From the NCBI RefSeq assembly GCF_040939785.1, contig NZ_CP162553.1, forward strand, positions 6,901,001 to 6,965,000: DNA of 64,000 bases. Direction: 5' to 3'. Below the pieces are notes generated by a model, which saw only the letters and a list, made by a program, of their open reading frames with translations, was not told the origin of the DNA and did no database searches. Made by a program: the position numbers and the translations under genes. Positions 48,409-56,403 of the stretch are shown in pieces; the first letter of the stretch is position 1, and each line of letters starts with the position of its first letter. The DNA comes from Bradyrhizobium lupini. GTDB lineage: Bacteria > Pseudomonadota > Alphaproteobacteria > Rhizobiales > Xanthobacteraceae.

Positions 48409-48897
48409 ATGGTCGTCCAATTTCTGCTCGGCACTTTCATCAGCGTGATCAACATCATGATTCATGCGCTGGTGACCGTCGCAGCGATCGACATCGCCCG
48501 CAGCGCGGGATTGAAGCATACAATGCGGCCCCGATCTCACATGATGGCGGTGATGGTCACGATAGCTGTCATTTTGATGGTTGCACACACGGTCGAGGTT
48601 CTTGTCTGGGCGCTGGCTTACGCTCTGGTTGGTGCCGCGCCCGAGGGGAGCGAGTTGCTGTATTTCACCTTCGTGAACTACACCACGCTGGGCTACGGCG
48701 ATGTCACGCCAGTGCAGGGATGGCGGCTGACGGGGCCGATGACTGCCATGAACGGCATTCTGATGTTCGGCTGGTCGACCGCAGTCCTGTTCGAGGTGTT
48801 ACGCAAGACCCTTGAACATCTCTCGGCAATCGCGGCGCCCGGCTTCAATTCTGGAGATCATCAAGAGCTGCGAGCTGATGCCGGTCCAGGAGCATGA
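48409..48897 (+). CDS. two-TM potassium channel-like protein
   Basis: About 162 residues from the ATG at 48,409 (GGGAG five bases before). There are three hydrophobic segments, and the pore loop FTFVNYTTLGYGDVTPVQGW with the selectivity filter TLGYGD, followed by MFGWSTAVLFEVLRKTLEHL. It is an ion_trans_2-type K+ channel lacking a regulatory domain. Its 3' end overlaps the convergent fixK-like gene by 53 bases. The FixK box upstream implies induction at low oxygen. Confidence 0.85.
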   Translation: MVVQFLLGTFISVINIMIHALVTVAAIDIARSAGLKHTMRPRSHMMAVMVTIAVILMVAHTVEVLVWALAYALVGAAPEGSELLYFTFVNYTTLGYGDVTPVQGWRLTGPMTAMNGILMFGWSTAVLFEVLRKTLEHLSAIAAPGFNSGDHQELRADAGPGA

Positions 48898-49531
48898 TCT
48901 GCCGCTGGGTGTTGCCGATGAAGCCGAGGATGCCGAGGTCTTGAAGGCGGGACAGGGCGCGGGACACGGTCTCCAGGGTCAATCCGAGGTAGTCCGCGAT
49001 GTCGCGCCGGGACATTGGCAGGGCCAGAATTCCTGCTGCCGTTAGCCGCGTATCCATCTCGAGCAGGAAGGCCGCCACCCGCTCCAGCGAGGTCTTGCGG
49101 CCGAGCAGCAGCATGTGATCTTCCGCATGCTGAAGGTTGTTGGCAGTCATGCTGAGCAGGTTCCGGGCAACCATGGCATCGCCTTCTGCGACGAGTTCGA
49201 GGCTCTGCCGTTTAACCAGGCGTACGGTCGTGTCGACGATCGCTTCCGTTGTGAATCTATGCTCGCTGCCGTTTTCGAGCCCGAAGATGTCGCCAACCAG
49301 GTGGAAGGCGCCGATCTGGCGACGCCCGTCTGACAGGAGCTTGTAGCTTCGCACGGCGCCTGATTTGACCTGATAGACGTATTCGGCCGGCTCTTTCTCG
49401 CCGTAGATTTCGATGCCTTTTTTATAGGTAAATTCGTTTAAACTGATGATCGGATTTGAACTGGTATTCAGGCCAAGCTCCCGGAGTGAATGGTGCCGCG
49501 AGGAAGCGTCGGCAGCGTTGCGAACCAGCAT
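48845..49531 (-). CDS. FixK/FNR-like transcriptional regulator
   Basis: 228 residues. It has a cyclic-nucleotide-binding-like sensor (EPAEYVYQVKSGAVRSYKLL, RRQIGAFHLVGDIFGLE) and a C-terminal winged HTH, MSRRDIADYLGLTLETVSRALSRLQ, where the ETVSRAL helix matches FNR/FixK recognition of TTGAT. No Cys cluster for an iron-sulfur centre is at the N-terminus, as in FixK-type members. It is preceded by a 374-base gap. Several TTGAT-N4-ATCAA boxes in this region could be its targets, or those of other FixK proteins of the host. Confidence 0.88.
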   Translation of the reverse strand: MLVRNAADASSRHHSLRELGLNTSSNPIISLNEFTYKKGIEIYGEKEPAEYVYQVKSGAVRSYKLLSDGRRQIGAFHLVGDIFGLENGSEHRFTTEAIVDTTVRLVKRQSLELVAEGDAMVARNLLSMTANNLQHAEDHMLLLGRKTSLERVAAFLLEMDTRLTAAGILALPMSRRDIADYLGLTLETVSRALSRLQDLGILGFIGNTQRQIMLLDRHQLAALDDLQN

Positions 49532-49905
49532 GGCCAACTCCCGAACTGGTGCTGACGCGATAGCCGCGAGCAGCTTATTTCCATCACCGGGAATACGGAG
49601 CCGCCGATAAATCACCCTTCCCGCAAAGGTTGTTTAAGCCAAAAGCCGGCTTTGCAACCATTGTCTGTAGGTGCATTGTACCAAAGTACAGGGACGGCGA
49701 TGGTGCGCTGGATGAGAAACCTGTCAGAACATCTGTCGGATTGCCCGGCCTAGGCTTACGTCGCGCATTCCGCCTGAAGTCGTGCCACTGCGGGCGGGCT
49801 GCTTTCATTGATGTTGACCTCGGGGTGCGAGGCGTCTTGAATTGCTTCTAAGGCTTGCGCGAGCGGTGGGTGTTCTGCTTGCAAGAACAGGTCGGGAGGA
49901 AAACA
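49532..49905. other. divergent intergenic region
   Basis: 374 bases between the fixK-like gene (minus) and the fixJ-like gene (plus). I find no FixK box, repeat or hidden gene; an apparent ORF across 49,630-49,851 has no ribosome site. The promoters of both regulators must lie here. Confidence 0.4.
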
Positions 49906-50529
49906 TTGCCTGGCTTCGTCTATGTGGTCGATGACGACCCATCGTTTCGCACCGCCATCCAGCGTCGGCTCAAGCTTGCCGGCTATGAGGTTGTGACCTA
50001 CGCGTCGGCGCAACAATTGCTCGAGGATCCCCCGGGCTCCGAACATCCGGGCTGCATCCTGCTCGACGTGCAGATTCCGGGCCTGAGCGGCCCTGAGTTG
50101 CAAGCGTGCCTCGCCCAACGACCTTCGCCGTTGCCGATCGTATTCCTGACAGGGCATGCTGATACCGCAACGACTGTTCGCGCGATCAAGGCCGGCGCGG
50201 AAGACTTTCTGACCAAACCAGTATCTTCGGAACAGTTGATCGGCGCGATCGAGCGCGCACTGGTTCGACAAGAGGTGGTGCGCGGCCAACAGGGCAAGCT
50301 GGATTCGTTTCGTGCTCGTTTGACGTCTCTGACGCGACGCGAGCGACAGGTCTTCGACCTCATCGTGCGCGGGAAGATCAATAAGCAAATCGCTTACGAG
50401 CTTGGAACCACCGAGCGCACCGTAAAGGCGCATCGGCACCAGGTGATGACAAAGATGCAGGTGCCGTCCTTGGCCGAGTTGGTCTCCGTCGCCGAGCGGC
50501 TCGGACTTCTGAGCTCGCAGCCGGCGTGA
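49906..50529 (+). CDS. FixJ/NarL-like response regulator
   Basis: 207 residues from a TTG with GGAGG seven bases before. The receiver domain has FVYVVDDDPSFRTAIQRRLK with the Asp pocket, phospho-acceptor in CILLDVQIPGLSG, Thr in IVFLTGHADTATTV and Lys in FLTKPV. The C-terminal LuxR-type HTH is SLTRRERQVFDLIVRGKINK and QIAYELGTTERTVKAHRHQV. This is the FixJ subgroup. No cognate kinase is next to it; the broken hybrid kinase is 11 kb away. Confidence 0.88.
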   Translation: MPGFVYVVDDDPSFRTAIQRRLKLAGYEVVTYASAQQLLEDPPGSEHPGCILLDVQIPGLSGPELQACLAQRPSPLPIVFLTGHADTATTVRAIKAGAEDFLTKPVSSEQLIGAIERALVRQEVVRGQQGKLDSFRARLTSLTRRERQVFDLIVRGKINKQIAYELGTTERTVKAHRHQVMTKMQVPSLAELVSVAERLGLLSSQPA

Positions 50530-50692
50530 ACCGTCGGACTGTTTGCGGTAGGGGACGTCAATCTCGCGATCAGACCTGTACGATAGGACAATACGAAATA
50601 TTGTTGACAGATTCTGGCAACGACTGCCTAGTTGGCCGTTGGATTTGCGCAGGAACATTTGCGGCGCCTCGTCGTTGTGAGGCGGGTGCAGA

Positions 50693-51091
50693 GTGTTCGA
50701 TGAGAAAGCTCACCCATTGTTTGCACGCAGGTCAATATACGTGGTGGATGACGATTCATCGATGCGGCGAAGCATGGAGCGGTTGCTGCGGAACCACGGC
50801 TTTACCGCGGTTGTTTTCGAGTCCGCCGGTGCATTGCTTAGTCATGGCCACCTCGAAGACGCGTGCTGCCTCGTGCTGGACGTCAATCTGAACGGCGAGT
50901 CGGGTATCGCCCTGCGGCGCAAGCTGGCAAGTGACGGCGCTAAGGTGCCTGTCGTCTACATCACGGGCAACGACAGCCAGGCAAATCAGGCGGCCGCGAT
51001 CGATTCCGGCTGTGCGGCCTATTTGAGCAAGCCCTTCGCGGCCAGCGAGCTGATCGCAACGGTTGAACGCGCCTGCGCCAAGAGCGCTTGA
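50693..51091 (+). CDS. single-domain response regulator
   Basis: 132 residues: ARRSIYVVDDDSSMRRSMER, CCLVLDVNLNGESGIALRRK, VVYITGNDSQANQAAAIDSG and AYLSKPFAASELIATVERAC. All receiver residues are present (DD, D, T, K) but there is no output domain. It may work as a phosphate sink or through protein binding. It starts with GTG 164 bases after the FixJ-like gene. Confidence 0.82.
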   Translation: MFDEKAHPLFARRSIYVVDDDSSMRRSMERLLRNHGFTAVVFESAGALLSHGHLEDACCLVLDVNLNGESGIALRRKLASDGAKVPVVYITGNDSQANQAAAIDSGCAAYLSKPFAASELIATVERACAKSA

Positions 51092-51106
51092 GTTGTTCTC
51101 ACCTGC

Positions 51107-51718
51107 TCACTCCTCGATGTCCTGCTCCAGGATCTGTGCAGGCGCGCCTTTGTGAGCCGGGCCGAACTGTGCCAGCGGCAATGACGTCGTCAGAGACAGA
51201 AGGTTGGAGTCGGTGACCTCAAGGACGAGAGCCGTGCCGGCATCCATGTCGTTGATGAACTTGGGATCGGCTGCGTCGGCGGCAATGCAGGTATTGCTCA
51301 GGCACCAGGTGTAAGGCAATGACTGGACGTTGGCCCCGTCGATCGTCAGCTTGACCGGCTTCTGCAGATACATGCCGACGGGAACGAACACTTGTAGGCG
51401 CGCAATGGGGTCGCCGTCACGCTCGATGAGGTCCACGCGGATTGCCATCTGACCCGTAGCAAACCGCCCCGTGATCGAGGTTCGGCACAGCATCGGCGTT
51501 CCTGCAGGCCGTACGCAAAGCTTCGTCCAGCCGCCATAGGTGATCTCCTTGGCTTCGCGCTGCCCGCGAGGTGCGATTTCGGCGGACTTTACCTCTGGGG
51601 TCGGCCTTGGCGCGGCTATATTCTGCGCTGAAGCTGGTCGGGCAACAGCCGCCGCGAACAATATCGACACGCAGACGAGCGCACGCCCGGACAAAAGCAC
51701 TGAAGTTGCGTCGATCAT
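51107..51718 (-). CDS. invasion-associated locus B (IalB)-like exported protein
   Basis: 203 residues, signal peptide MIDATSVLLSGRALVCVSIL...ARPASAQ. The mature part has YGGWTKLCVRPAGTPMLCRT, GQMAIRVDLIERDGDPIARL, VFVPVGMYLQKPVKLTIDGA and TWCLSNTCIAADAADPKFIN, with the four-Cys pattern of IalB. In this family the role in free-living rhizobia is unknown; it is periplasmic. It is convergent with the single receiver gene. Confidence 0.85.
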   Translation of the reverse strand: MIDATSVLLSGRALVCVSILFAAAVARPASAQNIAAPRPTPEVKSAEIAPRGQREAKEITYGGWTKLCVRPAGTPMLCRTSITGRFATGQMAIRVDLIERDGDPIARLQVFVPVGMYLQKPVKLTIDGANVQSLPYTWCLSNTCIAADAADPKFINDMDAGTALVLEVTDSNLLSLTTSLPLAQFGPAHKGAPAQILEQDIEE

Positions 51719-51746
51719 GTTCTGCCTCCAGGCGCCAGCTCTGCGG

Positions 51747-51998
51747 CTATTTCTGCGCGTCAAGGAATCGTTCGACGAGCGGTGCCCACATCGGAATCGT
51801 GCCGGGCGAGCCGATGAGGAAATGTCCTTCGCTGACGGGCCGAACCACATAGGCGAACATAGGTAGCGGCAGTGGCAAGGCCCAGACCTCTTCCTGGATA
51901 CGAACATTGTGGTCGGCGCGTCCCGGGGCTAGAAAGCAGGCCAGGATGCTCAATGCCGCGGCGAAGTAGGTCACTGTCGAAGCATGCCGCAGGTTCAT
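51747..51998 (-). CDS. short exported protein, probable internally deleted hydrolase remnant
   Basis: AAGGAGGCGCGC precedes MNLRHASTVTYFAAALSILA, a signal peptide. ADHNVRIQEEVWALPLPLPM and FAYVVRPVSEGHF match, from memory, the N-terminus of a Bradyrhizobium alpha/beta-hydrolase family, where FPLVVMNHG should follow. Instead the protein ends after IPMWAPLVERFLDAQK. With 83 residues and no nucleophile elbow it cannot be a hydrolase; an internal deletion is likely. Confidence 0.5.
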   Translation of the reverse strand: MNLRHASTVTYFAAALSILACFLAPGRADHNVRIQEEVWALPLPLPMFAYVVRPVSEGHFLIGSPGTIPMWAPLVERFLDAQK

Positions 51999-52009
51999 GC
52001 GCGCCTCCT

Positions 52010-53698
52010 TCAACCGGCGAAAGTGCTGGCCACGATGATCGGTCCAAGCACGGTGAGCACAACGTTGCCGACAGCGTAAGGCACGGCGACCCCGAGCACG
52101 GGGGTTTGGCTTTCTGCTACTTCGCAGGCGCCGGTCACGGCGGCGTCGACCGTCATGGCGCCGGCCAGCGCTCCGCAAATGATGACCGGGTTCATGCGGA
52201 GTACGCGATGGGCAAACAGGGTGGTCACGATCAGCGGCACCAGCGTGACGACCAGGCCCATGCCGACCAGCAACATGCCATGCGACTGGATTGCGACCCA
52301 GGCCGCGTGGCCGTTCCCGAGCCCGATCGCAGCGATGAAGCCACCAAGGCCGAGATCGCTCAGCGTCTGCTGCGCTGCGGGGGGCATTGCACCCATCGTC
52401 GGCCGCCGAGAGCGCAGCCAGCCGCAGAAAAGCCCTGCAATCAGGGCGCCGCCGCCACCTCCCAACGTCAGGGGCACAGACCCGATCTTGACGCTCACGA
52501 GACCGGCAAGCAGACCTATGGCAATGCCTGCGGCAAGGAATGCGATGTCGGTACGATCTTCGGAGCTCAGGATCTGTCCAACCTGCGAGGCGGCGCGCTC
52601 GATGTTGCGGGTGCTGCCGACCAGCGTCATGACGTCACCGACATAGACGCGGGTGTCCGCGCTCAAGGGGACTTCGCGTCCCATCCGCATCAAGGTGCGC
52701 AGGAACACGCCGCGCGCGGCGTCGCCGACGCGGTCGGCCACGTCCTTGACGGAGCGGCCGTGGAGCTTGCGATTGTCGACGAGGACGTCGACCACATTGC
52801 CTGGAAGAGCCTTCAGGATCTCGTCGGCGTCGATTTCGGTGCCAACAATCGGCTTTGCGGCGACAATGGCCGCCGTGCGACCCGCGATGACGATGTCGTC
52901 GGCCGCTTCAAGAACCGTGTCGCGATGCGGCTCGACGTCAGCTCCCCCGCGCACGATCCGCTCGATTACGCTGCGGCTGCCGATCTCGTCTTCGAGCGCG
53001 CCGACCGTGCGTCCCGCCGCTGCCGACACCCGGTACGCGCGCGCCTGGAATTTTCGATAATGCAGATTTTCGGTCTGCGGCGGGTTTCCTCCCGACAGCT
53101 CCGCTTCCAGCTTCGCAGCCTCCGCCTTCAAATCGATCCGCATCAATTTCGGCGCGACGAAGGGTACGAACAGAAGCGTGAGGATGTAACCAAGGACGTA
53201 CGTCACCGCGTATCCGGCGGCGATATTCGCCTCCTGCTGCTCCAGCACGTCCTTGGCGAGCCCGAGTTGGGCCAGCGCGCCGGATGCGGTGCCGATCACC
53301 GAAGATTGCGTCAGGGCTCCCGCAGCGAGCCCCGAAGCGGTGCCGGGACCGAGTGCGAATGCCTTGGCAAATATGAGAACGATGACGAGCCCGGTGCCGC
53401 CAAGCACGAGCGCGAGGGCGACCTGCGCCAAGGTCCGGATGCTCAGAGAAGCAAAGAACTCTGGCCCCGACCGGTACCCGATCGTGAATACGAACAGGCT
53501 GAAGAGGATGACTCTCAGTAGCGCTGGAAATGTGAAGGTGCCGAGCTGCCCGATCAGGACCGCCACGATGAGCGTGCATGCGGTGGTGCCGATCGAAAAT
53601 CCAAAAATACGGACGCGGCCAAGGATGGTGCCGAGCGCGACCGACAGCAGCAGGAAGATTTCCGGCGCGGCAGAGATGATCCACCTGACGGTAATCAT
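52010..53698 (-). CDS. AspT/YidE-type exchanger with two RCK_C domains
   Basis: 562 residues. Two membrane halves of five or so helices (ISAAPEIFLLLSVALGTILG..., TDIAFLAAGIAIGLLAGLVS...) flank a cytoplasmic core with two TrkA_C-like segments (GRTVGALEDEIGSRSVIERI and NVVDVLVDNRKLHGRSVKDV). TQSSVIGTASGALAQLGL and GGGGGALIAGLFCGWLRSRR are the duplicated family motifs. AspT exchanges aspartate for alanine; this member's substrate is unknown. A perfect FixK box lies 56 bases before its start and 62 before the divergent DUF1275 gene. Confidence 0.87.
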   Translation of the reverse strand: MITVRWIISAAPEIFLLLSVALGTILGRVRIFGFSIGTTACTLIVAVLIGQLGTFTFPALLRVILFSLFVFTIGYRSGPEFFASLSIRTLAQVALALVLGGTGLVIVLIFAKAFALGPGTASGLAAGALTQSSVIGTASGALAQLGLAKDVLEQQEANIAAGYAVTYVLGYILTLLFVPFVAPKLMRIDLKAEAAKLEAELSGGNPPQTENLHYRKFQARAYRVSAAAGRTVGALEDEIGSRSVIERIVRGGADVEPHRDTVLEAADDIVIAGRTAAIVAAKPIVGTEIDADEILKALPGNVVDVLVDNRKLHGRSVKDVADRVGDAARGVFLRTLMRMGREVPLSADTRVYVGDVMTLVGSTRNIERAASQVGQILSSEDRTDIAFLAAGIAIGLLAGLVSVKIGSVPLTLGGGGGALIAGLFCGWLRSRRPTMGAMPPAAQQTLSDLGLGGFIAAIGLGNGHAAWVAIQSHGMLLVGMGLVVTLVPLIVTTLFAHRVLRMNPVIICGALAGAMTVDAAVTGACEVAESQTPVLGVAVPYAVGNVVLTVLGPIIVASTFAG

Positions 53699-53753
53699 GG
53701 CGCATTGCCTCCAGTAGTTAGGGGCCAATCTCGTTGCCGAAAGCTGGCGACAG

Positions 53754-53767
53754 TTGATCCAGATCAA
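53754..53767. promoter_or_regulatory. perfect FixK/FNR box between divergent genes
   Basis: TTGATCCAGATCAA, exact TTGAT-N4-ATCAA, 56 bases from the aspT-like start (minus) and 62 from the DUF1275 start (plus). One site could serve both promoters. Confidence 0.8.
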
Positions 53768-53828
53768 TCCTGGTCGGCGGCAAGCTCGCTCCTTGTGGAG
53801 CCTCAAGAGTCAAAGCCGACCTTCGGAC

Positions 53829-54503
53829 ATGAGCACGATGGATACTGCCGCTGCTTCGTCGATACGCCGCGACGAAACGGTGCCGATTGCGCTGCTGCTT
53901 GCCTTCGCCGGGGGCTATATCGACGCCTTTACGTGGATCATCCACGGCGTGATGGCCAATGCCCAGACCGCAAACCTTGTGCTGTTGTGGGTTTATGGCT
54001 CGATCGGAAATTGGACGAAGGCGCTGCACTTCGTTCCGCCGATCCTTGCATTCGCCGCCGGTATCATGGTCGCTGCATGGCTGCGACGGGCAACCGGAGC
54101 GCGCGCCAGCGCGATCGGTACGCTGATCGAAATCCTGCTGCTGGTTACTATCGCCATCCTGCACAATCGCCTGCCGGATCTTGCGGGAACGCTTGGCATT
54201 TCCTTCGTCGCCGCCGTACAGAGCGCCGTCTTCACGAGGGTCGAAGGCGTGCTCTACAGCTCCGTCATGATCACGGGCAACATGCGGCAGGCGATTGAAG
54301 GTGTGTTTGCTGTAGCGTCTGGCGAGGGGGCGCTACGGCTCCCCGGCATTTTCGTTGTCTTGTGTATCACGTTCGGCCTCGGCGCGGCTCTTGGCGCCTT
54401 CGCGACCAAGCAGATCCCGAATTTGGCGCTCGGTGTTCCCGTGATCGCGCTGCTGGTTGTGCTGTTGCGTTGCGAAAGTCCAGGCGAGGAGGCCAGCTCA
54501 TGA
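53829..54503 (+). CDS. DUF1275 (YoaK-like) membrane protein
   Basis: 224 residues, six TM helices. VPIALLLAFAGGYIDAFTWI, MANAQTANLVLLWVYGS and MITGNMRQAIEGVFAVASGE are the DUF1275 signatures (GYIDA, QTGN-like, MTGN). Function of the family is unknown. It overlaps the SulP gene by four bases (ATGA), so the two form an operon behind the shared FixK box. Confidence 0.88.
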   Translation: MSTMDTAAASSIRRDETVPIALLLAFAGGYIDAFTWIIHGVMANAQTANLVLLWVYGSIGNWTKALHFVPPILAFAAGIMVAAWLRRATGARASAIGTLIEILLLVTIAILHNRLPDLAGTLGISFVAAVQSAVFTRVEGVLYSSVMITGNMRQAIEGVFAVASGEGALRLPGIFVVLCITFGLGAALGAFATKQIPNLALGVPVIALLVVLLRCESPGEEASS

Positions 54504-56236
54504 CCTCATCCAACCGCAGATCGCGCTGGACTTTCCTGTTTCCGCCGGCGACATGGTTGGCGCAGTACCGTAGCGCTTGGCTCCGTTCGGACGTGATCGC
54601 CGGCATTACGCTTGCGGCGTACGCCCTCCCTGTGTCACTTGCCTATGCGACGCTGGCGGGCCTGCCGCCTCAGATCGGCATCTACGGCTACATGCTTGGT
54701 GGCATTGGCTATGCGCTGCTCGGGTCGTCGCGCCAGCTTGCGGTGGGTCCGACCTCTGCGATCTCTCTGATGATTGCGGCCACCGTCGGGGCGCTGGCCG
54801 GCGGAGACGCGGCGAAATACGCCCAGATCGCGAGCCTGGCCGCCTGCGCGGTGGCGTTGCTGTGCCTGATCGCATGGTTGTTCAAGCTCAGCGTTCTTGT
54901 CCGCCTGGTGAGCGACAGTATCCTGGTCGGCTTCAAGGCCGGCGCGGGACTTACCATCATGATGAGCCAGTTGCCGAGCCTGTTCGGCGTTGCCGGAGGC
55001 GGTCACAATTTTTTCGATCGCGCCATCAAGCTCGCGGGTCAGCTCGGCGGCATCAATTGGCTGGTTCTGGCGATTGGATCCATTGCGCTCTTCTTGCTGC
55101 TGGTGGGAGAACGGCGGCTGCCGGGAAGGCCGGTCGGACTCACGATCGTGGCGCTGTCGATTGTCGTAGCGACGTTGCTTGGGCTTCCGTCGCTTGGCGT
55201 ACCAGTCACCGGGAAAATTCCAGAGGGATTGCCAGCTATCGGGTTGCCGAGTTTTGGATTGTTGGAGCCCGACGAACTCTTCCCGCTGGCTGCGGGATGC
55301 GTGCTGCTGGCCTACATAGAAGGCGTCTCCGCCGCGCGCAGCTTTGCTGCCAAGCATGGCTATGCCCTCGATGTCCGCCAGGAGTTTTTGGGGCTGGGCG
55401 CGGCCAACCTCATCACCGCCTTCGGCCACGGCTATCCCGTGGCCGGCGGGCTGTCGCAATCTGCGGTCAACGATAATGCCGGAGCGCGCACGCCGCTGGC
55501 GCTGGTCATCTGTTCGACGACACTGGCGCTGTGCCTGCTGTTCTTCACGGGAGCCCTGACGAATCTACCCAAGACGGTGCTGGCGGCGATTGTCTTTGCT
55601 GCCGTGTACAGGCTGGTGGACATCCGCGCGCTGTTGCGGATGTGGCAGGCCAGCCGCATAGACTTTTACGCTGCGGCAATTGCGTTGGTATCCGTGCTGC
55701 TCCTGGGGATATTGCAAGGCGTTCTGCTGGCGGCGATTGCCTCGATTGTCCTGCTCCTGGCGCGAGCCTCACGTCCGAATGTCGCCTTCCTCGGCCGGCT
55801 CCCGGGCACCGGCCGCTACTCCGATGGTGCGAGGCACGAAGGCGTCGAGCCATTGGTCGGTATCATCGCCTTTCGACCGGAAGCCTCGCTGCTTTACATC
55901 AATGCCGAAACAATCCTGGAGACAGTGTCGGATGCCTTGCTGAAGTCGTCCGATATCAGGCTGGTTGTCTGCGATCTCTCCGCTTCGCCCTACATTGATT
56001 TGGCTGGGGCGCGCATGTTGCACGACCTTCACGACAAGCTCGCCTCGGTCCATATCGGCTTCTGCATCGTCGGTGCACATGCACAATTGCGCGATCTGCT
56101 GCGGGCCGAGGGATTGGCGGAAAAGACCGACAGTGCGACCTGGCTTCGCTCGGTCGACAGCGTGCTCGGTGAAAGCAAGCAATCGTCTGATCCCAGATCG
56201 GAGGATCCGGCCGGCGTGTTGGCCACCCGGCTCTGA
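54500..56236 (+). CDS. SulP/SLC26-family anion transporter with STAS domain
   Basis: 578 residues. The SulP start RSDVIAGITLAAYALPVSLA, YATLAGLPPQIGIYGYMLGG and SSRQLAVGPTSAISLMIAAT is canonical; QEFLGLGAANLITAFGHGYP and GGLSQSAVNDNAGARTPLAL follow. The C-terminal STAS domain (about 455-550) has LLYINAETILETVSDALLKS and LVVCDLSASPYIDLAGARML, with the Ser/Asp region at the anti-sigma-antagonist site. Substrate may be sulfate, bicarbonate or C4-dicarboxylate. It forms an operon with DUF1275. Confidence 0.92.
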   Translation: MTSSNRRSRWTFLFPPATWLAQYRSAWLRSDVIAGITLAAYALPVSLAYATLAGLPPQIGIYGYMLGGIGYALLGSSRQLAVGPTSAISLMIAATVGALAGGDAAKYAQIASLAACAVALLCLIAWLFKLSVLVRLVSDSILVGFKAGAGLTIMMSQLPSLFGVAGGGHNFFDRAIKLAGQLGGINWLVLAIGSIALFLLLVGERRLPGRPVGLTIVALSIVVATLLGLPSLGVPVTGKIPEGLPAIGLPSFGLLEPDELFPLAAGCVLLAYIEGVSAARSFAAKHGYALDVRQEFLGLGAANLITAFGHGYPVAGGLSQSAVNDNAGARTPLALVICSTTLALCLLFFTGALTNLPKTVLAAIVFAAVYRLVDIRALLRMWQASRIDFYAAAIALVSVLLLGILQGVLLAAIASIVLLLARASRPNVAFLGRLPGTGRYSDGARHEGVEPLVGIIAFRPEASLLYINAETILETVSDALLKSSDIRLVVCDLSASPYIDLAGARMLHDLHDKLASVHIGFCIVGAHAQLRDLLRAEGLAEKTDSATWLRSVDSVLGESKQSSDPRSEDPAGVLATRL

Positions 56237-56328
56237 TCCGACTCTCTCGCCTGCAATCGGAATCGGGCAACCACCTCGGACGATATTGCATCGCGAGGTG
56301 CTTCGCGTCTCTTCAAGATGCGCGTCCG

Positions 56329-56342
56329 TTGACTTGGATCAA
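56329..56342. promoter_or_regulatory. FixK/FNR-like box, one mismatch
   Basis: TTGACTTGGATCAA against TTGAT-N4-ATCAA; only the fifth base differs. It lies 61 bases before the decarboxylase start, within the usual window for activation. Confidence 0.55.
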
Positions 56343-56403
56343 TAAACTGAGATGAGCGGGCATCACGATCCGGCTGCGACCTCGCAAAGATCCGGAGAGA
56401 GAC

